This document shows, piece after piece, positions 1-5,795 of a stretch of 10,119 bases of DNA (the first letter of the stretch is position 1; each line of letters starts with the position of its first letter). Under the pieces are notes generated by a model. That model saw only the letters and a list, made by a program, of their open reading frames with translations, did no database searches and was not told the origin of the DNA. The stretch covers positions 1-10,119 of the forward strand of contig JAGVVX010000045.1 of NCBI GenBank assembly GCA_018304565.1. The letters are read 5' to 3'. The DNA comes from Candidatus Aenigmatarchaeota archaeon (lineage in GTDB: Archaea > Aenigmatarchaeota > Aenigmatarchaeia > GW2011-AR5). The position numbers and the translations under genes were made by a program.

Positions 1-187
1 GCTCGCGCAGGCAGCGTATGCGCAGCTTGCGGACATTTCTGGCGATCTCATAAAAATCCTGCTCGCCGGTTTTCATAGCGGTAAATGCCAGGTGCTCCTC
101 AAGGGATATCAGGTTAACCGTAGCCATGACAAGGTCCTGCGCCTTGGATATGTCGCCCTTTGTCCTTGGTTTGGTTTTGGCGGTCAT
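1..187 (-). CDS. Unknown protein, N-terminal 62 residues (runs off left edge)
   Basis: The frame is open from the ATG at 187 to the window edge and gives 62 residues of a soluble, charged, probably helical protein. It begins MTAKTKPRTKGDISKAQ and contains SLEEHLAFTAMKTG, then a basic stretch with RNVRKLRIRCLRE. No signal peptide or membrane segment is visible, so it is probably cytosolic, unlike most of its neighbours. The start is well supported because the ATG overlaps the TGA of the upstream gene as ATGA, which suggests translational coupling at the end of the operon. I do not recognise a named family and cannot assign a function; the remainder lies outside the window. Confidence 0.7.
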   Translation of the reverse strand, partial: MTAKTKPRTKGDISKAQDLVMATVNLISLEEHLAFTAMKTGEQDFYEIARNVRKLRIRCLRE

Positions 188-708
188 ATCAATCCCATCG
201 CATAAAACCCTAGGCTCGCAATCACGACAGACAGCAAAGGCAGTATGATGCCCTGCATGGGAACATAGTTCCTGTTGCCATTATACCACCGGAGTTTCTT
301 GTGGAGCTCGAATGAGACAAGCGTTATAACAGTTCCCGCGAGCGTGCCGAAAAATATCTTGTCCATCCCAAGAGCCTGATAATTCATGTCGCCCAGCAGC
401 CCTGAAAAATAAAGGGTTGCAAGCGTTGTCAGAAGGGACAGCAGCACAAGGCTGAATGACTGATAAGGCAGGTATTCTTTCTTCCTGTTCCGTTTCAGCG
501 CGATATTATTCATCCATAAAGCCGTTGAAACGACAAAGCTGCCGATGAAAAGGCCGATTATCATATCGTCAATCCCGTAAAGGCGCGTTGTTGCAACAGC
601 CATGCCTGTTGCAACGGTGCATAGTGGGCAGTGTGCCGATACGGTTCTTGGGAGTATAACAAAAAAAGAGAAAAAAAGAGCTGTTAAGGCTGCTATCTTC
701 CTTCTCAT
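184..708 (-). CDS. Four- or five-helix membrane protein with HCPLC motif
   Basis: This 174-aa integral membrane protein opens with a basic stretch and a hydrophobic signal-like segment (residues 2-24). The motif H26-C27-P-L-C30 follows at the start of the mature part, then about four membrane helices (roughly 48-68, 84-104, 116-134, 155-174) with basic loops around 72-80 and 137-148. HCPLC is a thioredoxin-type CxxC with an added His placed just outside the membrane, suggesting thiol exchange or metal binding. I chose the ATG at 708 over the GTG at 714: the ATG overlaps the upstream TGA as ATGA and sits 7 nt after AGGTG (716-720). I do not know a named family. Its position in a string of Cys-motif membrane proteins supports a redox or metal role, which is inference. 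Confidence 0.8.
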   Translation of the reverse strand: MRRKIAALTALFFSFFVILPRTVSAHCPLCTVATGMAVATTRLYGIDDMIIGLFIGSFVVSTALWMNNIALKRNRKKEYLPYQSFSLVLLSLLTTLATLYFSGLLGDMNYQALGMDKIFFGTLAGTVITLVSFELHKKLRWYNGNRNYVPMQGIILPLLSVVIASLGFYAMGLI

Positions 709-1259
709 CCGCACGCACCTGCTCCGCTATCCACGCCATTCGGATAGAAAATGTTTTTCCACACATCTATCTCTTTCTGTATTTCGTCTTTGTCGTAGCC
801 CTTCGACGCCAGCAGTTTTGCCAGGCCCACCAGCGCTACGTGGTGGCCGCACTCGCAATTCCCGTTCGCCTGTATTTTCTGGAACCCGCAGCAGGGTATC
901 TCTATATCAAAGCCGATTATTTTTTCGCTTTGAACTCCGTCCAACCGAAGGTCTGCATAACCCAGCAAGTCTTGGTACCCCTTGTTGTCAAGGGATATTC
1001 CATAATCTGTAACTTCGCCTGTAGCAAACTTGGATGCAGACGGTCCCGAGTCCATCCCGCAACCGGAATCTTGCTGGACCTCACCGCCATGATGTGCCTG
1101 CATCATTTCCTCGTATGAGGAATATCCCTGATACGGACCGCTGTCCGCTGCAGTAGCATAGCCTGTAATTTTCGGCGTTCCGTAAAGCTGATAACCCATG
1201 ACTGCGATAACGCCCACAAGCATTGCCATTACGGCAATACTAACCAGTTTCATATTCAT
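705..1259 (-). CDS. Secreted or anchored Cys/His protein with PCCG and CECGHH motifs
   Basis: This 184-aa protein has an N-terminal hydrophobic segment (about 5-23), a linker with HH at 56-57 and an isolated C67, then a C-terminal domain. That domain carries PCCG (C123, C124), C135-E-C137-G-H-H140, and a helical end with GLAKLLASKGY and EIQKEIDVWKNIFYP. The tail adds C183. The paired Cys and the CxCxHH cluster look like a metal- or heme-type ligand set or a redox site outside the cell. The protein encoded at 5838-6497 has the same order of motifs (CxxCCG, CGCAH, GMAKW, a helix with EIYGEM, WYALWYP), so the two appear paralogous. AGGTG lies 5 nt before the ATG. The gene follows the membrane-bound regulator after a 77-bp gap holding a palindrome, so it may have its own promoter. 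Its function is unknown. Confidence 0.82.
   Translation of the reverse strand: MNMKLVSIAVMAMLVGVIAVMGYQLYGTPKITGYATAADSGPYQGYSSYEEMMQAHHGGEVQQDSGCGMDSGPSASKFATGEVTDYGISLDNKGYQDLLGYADLRLDGVQSEKIIGFDIEIPCCGFQKIQANGNCECGHHVALVGLAKLLASKGYDKDEIQKEIDVWKNIFYPNGVDSGAGACG
716..720 (-). promoter_or_regulatory. Ribosome binding site deciding the start at 708
   Basis: AGGTG on the minus strand lies 7 nt before the ATG at 708, inside the end of the preceding gene. It favours 708 over the GTG at 714, which would be only one nucleotide from it. Confidence 0.55.
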
Positions 1260-1264
1260 GAAAT

Positions 1265-1269
1265 CACCT
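1265..1269 (-). promoter_or_regulatory. Ribosome binding site for the 705-1259 gene
   Basis: AGGTG, followed by AT, matches the archaeal GGAGGTGAT consensus and ends 5 nt before the ATG at 1259. Its presence implies a transcript with a leader, in contrast to the leaderless starts elsewhere in the window. Confidence 0.55.
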
Positions 1270-1306
1270 GCTATCTATTAGTTGAAACAACCGATAAAGA
1301 GTAGGG

Positions 1307-1320
1307 TGAAACTAGTTTCA
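1307..1320. promoter_or_regulatory. Perfect 14-bp palindrome, candidate operator
   Basis: TGAAACTAGTTTCA is a perfect palindrome in the 77-bp gap between the membrane-bound winged-helix regulator and the PCCG protein gene. A further half-site TGAAAC lies at 1283-1288. A weak TATA-like TTTATC (about 1292-1297, minus strand) lies between the palindrome and the start at 1259. This layout suits an operator just upstream of an internal promoter. That the neighbouring regulator binds it is inference from position. Confidence 0.5.
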
Positions 1321-1336
1321 GCTAGAACGTGAATGA

Positions 1337-1819
1337 TCAGGACTGTTTGAGCATTACGACGTTTGTCATTCCGCGCCTTTTCCTTTCTATAAGACCCTTG
1401 GCTTCAAGTTTGTCAAGGATTCTGGTAACCTTGACTTTTGTCACTCCGCTTTTTTCTACAAGTTCGCTCTGGAATATTGCACCCGAGTCTATTACCATGC
1501 CGAATATTTTTCTGTCATCCCCCTCAAGGGAGTCCAAAATAGATTTCAGCTTGTCCTTGTTTACTATTTGTGTCTGCTGTTCTTTGGAGAAAAACAGAAA
1601 TAAACCAATGGCGGCAAGAATGCCGTCAATGCCGAAGCCGAATAGCGATTCTGCCGGTACAGCCTTATGAAGCGGGCAGACGCCGGGCGGCAGCGGGCAG
1701 TCGGAATGCAGAAAATTGTTAACGTTAATCACATACAGCGTTAATGAAAGCACTACAAAGAACAGTCCGGCAGCCAGCCCAATCAGTGCCAGGCCGAGCC
1801 TTTTCCGCTGCGTTAACAT
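1337..1819 (-). CDS. Membrane-bound winged-helix transcriptional regulator (COG2512-like)
   Basis: This 160-aa protein has two membrane helices (about 8-32 and 59-78) flanking an outside loop with C41-P-L-P-P-G-V-C48-P-L-H51, then a cytosolic winged-helix domain (about 88-158). The recognition helix region reads VTKVKVTRILDKLEAKGLIERK and is MarR-like. The architecture fits the archaeal membrane-associated regulators of COG2512, in which an outside sensor is coupled to a DNA-binding tail. The two Cys and one His in the loop could sense thiol state or a soft metal (inference). I chose the ATG at 1819: a TATA box CTTAAATA (1843-1850) lies about 26 nt upstream, which predicts a leaderless message. 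A longer form from GTG 1861 overlaps the upstream stop as GTGA and is the alternative. Confidence 0.8.
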   Translation of the reverse strand: MLTQRKRLGLALIGLAAGLFFVVLSLTLYVINVNNFLHSDCPLPPGVCPLHKAVPAESLFGFGIDGILAAIGLFLFFSKEQQTQIVNKDKLKSILDSLEGDDRKIFGMVIDSGAIFQSELVEKSGVTKVKVTRILDKLEAKGLIERKRRGMTNVVMLKQS

Positions 1820-1842
1820 CGATAGATTATAGAAGCAAAACG

Positions 1843-1850
1843 TATTTAAG
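1843..1850 (-). promoter_or_regulatory. TATA box for the membrane-bound regulator
   Basis: CTTAAATA on the minus strand is centred about 26-27 nt before the ATG at 1819, the usual archaeal distance from TATA box to transcription start. It predicts an internal, leaderless promoter within the long operon, giving the regulator its own supply of message. Confidence 0.5.
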
Positions 1851-1857
1851 TTGTAAA

Positions 1858-2301
1858 TCACGGCTGTTTACGAAGATTTGCCAGCTTCGGCTTCAAAAAC
1901 ATCCATGCTGCGCCCAGAATCAGGGTGCCGCCGATAAGCCAGAATACTATCTGGTAAGGCTGCATATCCACAAAAGGCACGCTGGCAATTACGATGCCAA
2001 CATTGAATAGAACCAGCTTCACGGACATGCACTTTCTGTTTCTCCAGTACATCAGGATGGTAGGGACCAGAATCAACACAGCCAGCGACCAGAAATATAC
2101 GGTGTACTGCGTGAGAAACAGGAGCGGCATGCCGACTACCGCTATTCCAATGACTGACAGCAAGGCTATGATGCCCAAGCAGATGTTGTGACAAACCTGC
2201 CATCCGCCCAGAAAGCTCAATGTGCCGGAAAGGCCAGTGAATGCAGACATAACCCTTCCTTTTTTCTTTTCAGTGTCGGTTTTCCTGCTTTTCTTTTCCA
2301 T
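1858..2301 (-). CDS. Four-helix membrane protein with CHNIC motif
   Basis: This 147-aa protein has a highly charged Lys-rich N-terminus (1-16), then about four membrane helices (roughly 26-56, 59-84, 94-112, 116-135). GGWQVCHNIC in the first helix gives C37, H38 and C41. C91 lies in the basic loop WRNRKC after the second helix. A Cys-His-x-x-Cys set buried in or at the membrane suggests metal passage or thiol exchange, as in small MerT-like transporters, but I cannot show homology to MerT. The ATG at 2301 overlaps the upstream TGA as TGATG, indicating coupling to the zinc-ribbon gene; an in-frame ATG at 2322 is possible but lies inside that gene. I do not recognise a named family. Confidence 0.78.
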   Translation of the reverse strand: MEKKSRKTDTEKKKGRVMSAFTGLSGTLSFLGGWQVCHNICLGIIALLSVIGIAVVGMPLLFLTQYTVYFWSLAVLILVPTILMYWRNRKCMSVKLVLFNVGIVIASVPFVDMQPYQIVFWLIGGTLILGAAWMFLKPKLANLRKQP

Positions 2302-2483
2302 CACAAACACCCGCTGGGACATTTTCTATCTGCATACGAGCAGAATATGCATTTGTCCTTGCCCTTTATAAGCTTCATGCATTTTTCGCACTTGTAGAAA
2401 TGTACGCATACATTTGCAGGGATTTCCGTCTTCTGCTTATGCCCGCATTTCGGGCATGTCAATGTTCCTACAGGTCTTTTCAT
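2301..2483 (-). CDS. Small GDCCVxC-like zinc-ribbon protein
   Basis: This 60-aa protein has nine cysteines: CPKCGHKQ (C10, C13), C26, YKCEKC (C32, C35), KCIFCSYADRKCP (C45, C48, C55) and C59. The order and spacing strongly recall the bacterial GDCCVxC-domain (seleno)proteins, which pair an N-terminal CPxCG with a GDCCVFCSYG-type segment and which I recall being found near mercury-transport genes. Here the adjacent Cys pair of that segment is reduced to Lys-Cys (K44, C45), so the putative redox-active dithiol or selenothiol is missing although the zinc-type pairs remain. The protein is probably cytosolic and may act as a metal or thiol carrier for the CHNIC membrane protein it is coupled to (inference). 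Confidence 0.75.
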   Translation of the reverse strand: MKRPVGTLTCPKCGHKQKTEIPANVCVHFYKCEKCMKLIKGKDKCIFCSYADRKCPSGCL

Positions 2484-2491
2484 CTAATCGC

Positions 2492-3232
2492 TCAGTGACT
2501 TTTGGAAAAATCTGTTATTGAATTGATTTGCTGTGTTAAATCGGCTTCATCCCCATACGAAATCAAAATCTTGTCCAGATCGCTGAAAACATAATTTTCC
2601 CACTCACTGTTAGGCTTGCCGTTTACGTAGAACTTCAGCGTATTCTTGTCGTCGTTTGAAAATTTCCGTCCATCAGGCAAAGACAAGTTTTCTTTGTTGA
2701 AATCCATTGCGACACTCTTGAAGAATATCCACAGAGGGACGCCGGTCGCGTGCATGTGAATTATGTCGCCTACTTTCTCGGGAGGATTAGCATTCTCGAT
2801 ATGAACGAAGCTGCTTGTTATTTCGCTATCGATAGTTTGGGTGTCCCTAGCCAGTGAAGCAAAAAAGCTTTCATCTAACCTCTTTCCGTTTACGTAAATA
2901 CTCAAATCGGCGTGCGTATGGCCGGATCCCAAAATCCCTATCGTAGACTTAGAGTCCATGTTGCACTGCATCTGGCCGCTATCGATGCACATCTCGACAG
3001 GCATGCCACAGGAATCACACTTGCCGTCGCCGTTTTTGTCCATAAACTCCTTTGCTAACTTCACATCGAAAGGAGAAAGGCTCATCCTTGTTGGTCCTTG
3101 ACCCATGACATTTTGTGCGGCATCTTCATCTACGCTGAATGAAAACACGTTAAATACAGAAAAAACGGCAAATATCGCAACAATAGCGCTTATCCCAAGG
3201 AAACCAAATGTAAGTTTTTCAGTTGTATCCAT
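2492..3232 (-). CDS. Membrane-anchored His/Cys metal-site protein with EF-hand-like loop
   Basis: This 246-aa protein has one N-terminal membrane anchor (about 9-31) and an outside domain. The segment MDKNGDGKCDSCGMP (64-78) joins an EF-hand-like D-x-N-x-D-G loop to C72-x-x-C75, followed by C82 and C90. Next come HTHADLSIYVNGK (H105, H107), H144, and HMHATGVPLWIFFKS (H159, H161), then FYVNGK and the end segment DLDKILISYG. The HxH pairs and Cys clusters suggest transition-metal binding outside the membrane, with copper or a similar soft metal likeliest (inference). The HTHAD...HMHA layout resembles anchored proteins I recall from uncultivated archaea, but I know no established function. It starts 2 nt after the upstream stop (TAAATATG), so it is translationally linked. 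Confidence 0.8.
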   Translation of the reverse strand: MDTTEKLTFGFLGISAIVAIFAVFSVFNVFSFSVDEDAAQNVMGQGPTRMSLSPFDVKLAKEFMDKNGDGKCDSCGMPVEMCIDSGQMQCNMDSKSTIGILGSGHTHADLSIYVNGKRLDESFFASLARDTQTIDSEITSSFVHIENANPPEKVGDIIHMHATGVPLWIFFKSVAMDFNKENLSLPDGRKFSNDDKNTLKFYVNGKPNSEWENYVFSDLDKILISYGDEADLTQQINSITDFSKSH

Positions 3233-3234
3233 AT

Positions 3235-3678
3235 TTACCGTACCCTCAAGACAGCTTTAGATTGCATGTAAACCGCATAAGCCAGAAGAGCTATGCTGAT
3301 TACGCCAAGTACAGGCTGTATCGGCATAAAGTAAGCTGCTACGCCGCTTAGGCCGAGTAGCAAGATTAACAGCTTGTTGCAGATTGCGCAACCGAAAGAG
3401 AACAAACCACCCAAAGCACCGCCTGCGGCTGCATAATTGCATTTTGCTTGGGTCTTTTTCGTGTAGTACCATAGTCCTGCGTAAGCGCCGGTCAGTACGG
3501 ATGTCAGAATAAGAAATATATAATCGTAGAAGTAAACGGGTGTCATCCTTACAAACAATTCATTAGGTACAAGCGCTGTAATAGTCCCGAAGGCGGCCAA
3601 TATGGACAATGCTGCCATGCTGCCGATCAGCACAGACCAGGTTTTTAACTGCTTGTTGTATTTGTGTTTTCTTTTCAT
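3235..3678 (-). CDS. CxxC four-helix membrane protein (paralogue of 6597-7313)
   Basis: This 147-aa integral membrane protein has a short basic N-terminus and about four helices (14-37, 50-72, 86-112, 117-137). FGCAICNKL places C97 and C100 at the start of the third helix after a Gly-rich AAGGALGGL; C80 lies in the preceding loop. The pattern DY-x-x-LIL-x-S-x-L-x-G before the Gly-rich CxxC helix is shared with the protein at 6597-7313, so the two are probably divergent copies of one family. An intramembrane CxxC near a lipid-water interface fits electron or thiol transfer across the membrane, or metal binding. The start at 3678 lies 8 nt after the upstream stop. Function unknown; membrane location is clear. 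Confidence 0.78.
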   Translation of the reverse strand: MKRKHKYNKQLKTWSVLIGSMAALSILAAFGTITALVPNELFVRMTPVYFYDYIFLILTSVLTGAYAGLWYYTKKTQAKCNYAAAGGALGGLFSFGCAICNKLLILLLGLSGVAAYFMPIQPVLGVISIALLAYAVYMQSKAVLRVR

Positions 3679-3686
3679 CTAATCGC

Positions 3687-4172
3687 CTAAGATTCATCGA
3701 CATTAGGCCCGTACGGGTGAATAAGCTTCCAGCCGGGAATGATGTCGCCCTGCTGGTATTTCAGTGTAAATGTATCATCAAATTTACGTTTACCTCCGTC
3801 ACTCAAAACAAATTCCACTGAATAGCTTACACTCGCTGTGCCGCCGTCGTTTGATTCTTCATTTATGCTTATTATTCTGACTCCTTCCACATCCTGCGAG
3901 ATTGTGAAATCCCTGAATGCTGCAAGGTCTTTAGCGTTCGGGTCAATTCTCTTGAAGCCGTCAGAAATAGCCGCGTACATGTTGGGCCAGTCGTTTTTGC
4001 CCCACGACTCGAAATAAAGCCTTACAACTTCTTCCGGCTTTGGGGTCTGATAGGGTTGTTCCGAAGTTGGCTGCGTTAATTGCACGTAAGCCACTCCGAT
4101 AATAATTATTGCTATCAGGCCGGCTATTCCAGATAAAATAATTTTCCTGGGGGTTTTTGCCGGCTTGGCCAT
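3687..4172 (-). CDS. Membrane-anchored NTF2-like (DUF4878-type) protein
   Basis: This 161-aa protein has a single N-terminal membrane anchor (about 10-31) and an outside domain. EEVVRLYFESWGKNDWPNMYAAIS (47-70) is the typical opening helix of NTF2-like or lumazine-binding DUF4878 domains. It is followed by beta strands with VSYSVEFVL and KFDDTFTLKY and the closing GWKLIHPYG. No catalytic residues or cysteines are visible, which makes it the exception in this operon; it may be a binding or scaffold partner for the thioredoxin-repeat protein immediately upstream. The ATG directly follows that gene's TAA (TAAATG) with GGCGG just before it, so the two are very likely translated together. The family call rests on pattern and is moderate. 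Confidence 0.75.
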   Translation of the reverse strand: MAKPAKTPRKIILSGIAGLIAIIIIGVAYVQLTQPTSEQPYQTPKPEEVVRLYFESWGKNDWPNMYAAISDGFKRIDPNAKDLAAFRDFTISQDVEGVRIISINEESNDGGTASVSYSVEFVLSDGGKRKFDDTFTLKYQQGDIIPGWKLIHPYGPNVDES

Positions 4173-5315
4173 TTAACCGCCTTCTGGTTGCGGAGGCGAG
4201 ATTACCTGGCCTGAGGACAAGTCCTTATATGTTCCCAAAACTTCAGGATTTCTCATTACATGCCATCCGTCGCTTGCGATATTGCCGACCTGCGGCCAAA
4301 CGACGGGGAACCCAGAATACATCGCTGCATCCGAAGAAACAAGTATTACAGGGACTTTTGTCATGTTGTACTGCTTCAGCAGGCTTTTGCCGTAATCGGA
4401 GCTTACATCTGCTTCTGTCTCATTGACAATCATCAGGCCGAATGTCCTTTCCAGTATCAGCTTATTTAATTTGACGTCGTAGCAGCTTGTGCACGTGTCG
4501 TCTCTAAGATATATCACAGTTACTAGTCCCTCTATTTTGCCGGTTTCCAGATTCCTGTACGGCGGCGCGAGCGTGTGCAGCGGATAGAAGCCCTGTTTCT
4601 CCGTCGCGTTTAACTGGTCCCATACCTGCGCTACAGGCGGGTAATCCAGGATGTCCTTGGAGATGACTATAGCAGGAACTTTCTGTATGCCGAATCTGGA
4701 AATCAAATCCTTGGCTTCCGGCGAGGCGTAATCAATTGTTTTTTCTTCTGTGAATCTCACATTGCTCTGCTTGAGGAAGCCTATCAGCTGTGTAAGGTTC
4801 GTGCAGTTAGGGCATGACTGGTCTACAATGTGTGTCAGAATAACCATTCCCTTGATGTTCCCGGATGCATCGACATACGGAGGAGAAACAGCCGCATAAA
4901 CAGACGAAACCTGCGTGCCATTCTCCATTCCTACCTTCCACTCTTGGTTCCACAGATTGGCAACGGAAGATTTATTGACTTCTCCCAGAACTATGACCGT
5001 AGGCAGCTTCCCAATGTTGTACTGGCTGATAAGTTGCTTTGCCTCCGCTGATGAAAATTCCAGGGTCCTTTCAGTAACATTTGCGTTGGATTTTTTCAGG
5101 CTTTCAATGACGGGATCTACATCAAAGCAGTCTTTGCATGAAGAAGCAGCGATCTTTATCAATTCCAGCTTGGCCGGCTGGTTTTCTTTTTCAGCCAGCA
5201 AAAGAGATTCTTTGACTTTCTCGCTTCTGACGGTTATAAGAGACAGGCTCACAAGCGAGAATGCGATTGCTAGCGCAATAAAGATATATAAAACTAGATC
5301 TAATGTCTTCTTCAT
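4173..5315 (-). CDS. Membrane-anchored protein with three thioredoxin-like domains
   Basis: This 380-aa protein has an N-terminal anchor (about 5-28) and three tandem thioredoxin-like repeats outside the membrane. Each has a CxxC and a later cis-Pro-type strand: C60-K-D-C63 with LPTVIV (P105); C168-P-N-C171 with VPAIVI (P214); C275-T-S-C278 with VPVILV (P322). Each repeat also shares a helix with K-x-L-I-x-x-Y/F-x-I before the cis-Pro, and the first two are followed by PPY and a Gly-rich return. It probably catalyses or relays dithiol-disulfide exchange for the secreted Cys proteins of this operon (inference). Several NxS/T sequons occur, consistent with an exported, perhaps glycosylated protein. 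The tail is Pro/Gly rich. The start follows GTGAT at 5321-5325. Confidence 0.85.
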   Translation of the reverse strand: MKKTLDLVLYIFIALAIAFSLVSLSLITVRSEKVKESLLLAEKENQPAKLELIKIAASSCKDCFDVDPVIESLKKSNANVTERTLEFSSAEAKQLISQYNIGKLPTVIVLGEVNKSSVANLWNQEWKVGMENGTQVSSVYAAVSPPYVDASGNIKGMVILTHIVDQSCPNCTNLTQLIGFLKQSNVRFTEEKTIDYASPEAKDLISRFGIQKVPAIVISKDILDYPPVAQVWDQLNATEKQGFYPLHTLAPPYRNLETGKIEGLVTVIYLRDDTCTSCYDVKLNKLILERTFGLMIVNETEADVSSDYGKSLLKQYNMTKVPVILVSSDAAMYSGFPVVWPQVGNIASDGWHVMRNPEVLGTYKDLSSGQVISPPQPEGG

Positions 5316-5336
5316 CTGTCATCACTAAGCGCGCAT

Positions 5337-5357
5337 AGAAGCACCGAAGGTGCTTCT
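5337..5357. repeat. Intergenic hairpin, 9-bp stem and 3-nt loop
   Basis: AGAAGCACC (5337-5345), loop GAA and GGTGCTTCT (5349-5357) form a perfect stem in the 55-bp gap between the secreted-peptide gene and the thioredoxin-repeat gene. Its geometry matches the hairpins at 5654-5783, with unrelated sequence. On the minus strand no T run follows, so it does not look like a terminator. It could tune expression between the two genes through RNA stability. Confidence 0.75.
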
Positions 5358-5370
5358 GTTTGTTTCTCAG

Positions 5371-5586
5371 TTAGCAACTGCCCACCATGCTTGGCAAGTT
5401 TTCCAGGCTCCCTGCTGAACCTACGGAAGGCGTGCCGGAACTTGGTGCAGGGCCGCTGCTCGCAGTTGTCCTGGCCGTTACTACAACCTGCCCGCTGCTC
5501 AAGCCTGCCAGTGCCACTGTCTGCATGGCTGTCGTGAGCAGAAGAACGCCTATCATTACGACCATCAGCAGTTCTTTTCTTTCCAT
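5371..5586 (-). CDS. Small secreted peptide ending in LPSMVGSC
   Basis: This 71-aa product has a short basic start and a hydrophobic signal or anchor segment (about 6-28) followed by ALAG. A low-complexity Thr/Ser/Ala/Gly/Pro middle (about 30-58) leads to SLENLPSMVGSC, with the only cysteine as the last residue. I chose the ATG at 5586 because GGAGG (5596-5600) lies 9 nt upstream; a longer frame from TTG 5637 would put charged residues ahead of the signal. A terminal Cys on a flexible stalk could be a thiol donor, a crosslinking or attachment point, or a substrate of the triple thioredoxin protein encoded next. I do not recognise a named family. Confidence 0.7.
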   Translation of the reverse strand: MERKELLMVVMIGVLLLTTAMQTVALAGLSSGQVVVTARTTASSGPAPSSGTPSVGSAGSLENLPSMVGSC

Positions 5587-5595
5587 CAGCAACAG

Positions 5596-5600
5596 CCTCC
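5596..5600 (-). promoter_or_regulatory. Ribosome binding site for the secreted peptide
   Basis: GGAGG on the minus strand, 9 nt before the ATG at 5586, is the strongest Shine-Dalgarno match in the operon. It decides the start in favour of 5586. Confidence 0.65.
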
Positions 5601-5646
5601 TTTCTTTCCTTTTTTCTTTGTCATGCTCAAAATTCAACTCCTTTTT

Positions 5647-5733
5647 AATCTTGGAAGAAGTGAAACTTCTTCGAGATCTTCAGAGAAACGGAGTTTCTCT
5701 GTGATTCCGAAATCCTTTGGATTTCGAGAATTT
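5647..5733 (+). repeat. 87-bp repeat, copy A (inverted relative to copy B)
   Basis: By hand alignment this block is the reverse complement of 6600-6686 with one mismatch over 87 bp (T at 5702). It holds three perfect hairpins: GAAGAAGT/ACTTCTTC (5654-5672, loop GAA), CAGAGAAAC/GTTTCTCTG (5681-5701, loop GGA) and CGAAATCC/GGATTTCG (5708-5726, loop TTT). It lies in the 251-bp gap between the 5838-6497 gene and the secreted-peptide gene. Frames crossing it are artefacts of the repeat. Confidence 0.9.
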
Positions 5734-5795
5734 CAAACAACTCAAAGGTTGTTTGCAGATCTAGAAAACATTGAGTTTCAATGCTTTCTCAGATC
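5654..5795. repeat. Array of five hairpins spaced about 27 nt apart
   Basis: After the three stems of copy A come CAAACAAC/GTTGTTTG (5734-5755, 6-nt loop) and CATTGA/TCAATG (5769-5783, loop GTT). The fifth is extended outward by AGAAA/TTTCT and GATCT/AGATC to 5758-5795 with one mismatch and one bulge. Hairpins one to four begin at 5654, 5681, 5708 and 5734. Stem sequences are unrelated to each other, so spacing and geometry, not sequence, are what repeats. AGATCT occurs in two of the spacers (5674-5679, 5757-5762). Confidence 0.85.

Noticed and set aside
602..1118. Plus-strand frames of 92-136 codons opposite the HCPLC and PCCG genes
   Set aside because: They are antisense to two well-supported genes that have signal segments, ribosome sites and ATGA coupling, and their translations show no domain pattern.
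5337..5357. Rho-independent-style terminator between the secreted peptide and thioredoxin genes
   Set aside because: No T run follows the stem on the transcribed minus strand, and the downstream gene is part of the same tightly spaced string.
5654..5795. CRISPR array
   Set aside because: The spacing is regular, but the units share only hairpin geometry; there is no repeated sequence and no cas gene in the window.
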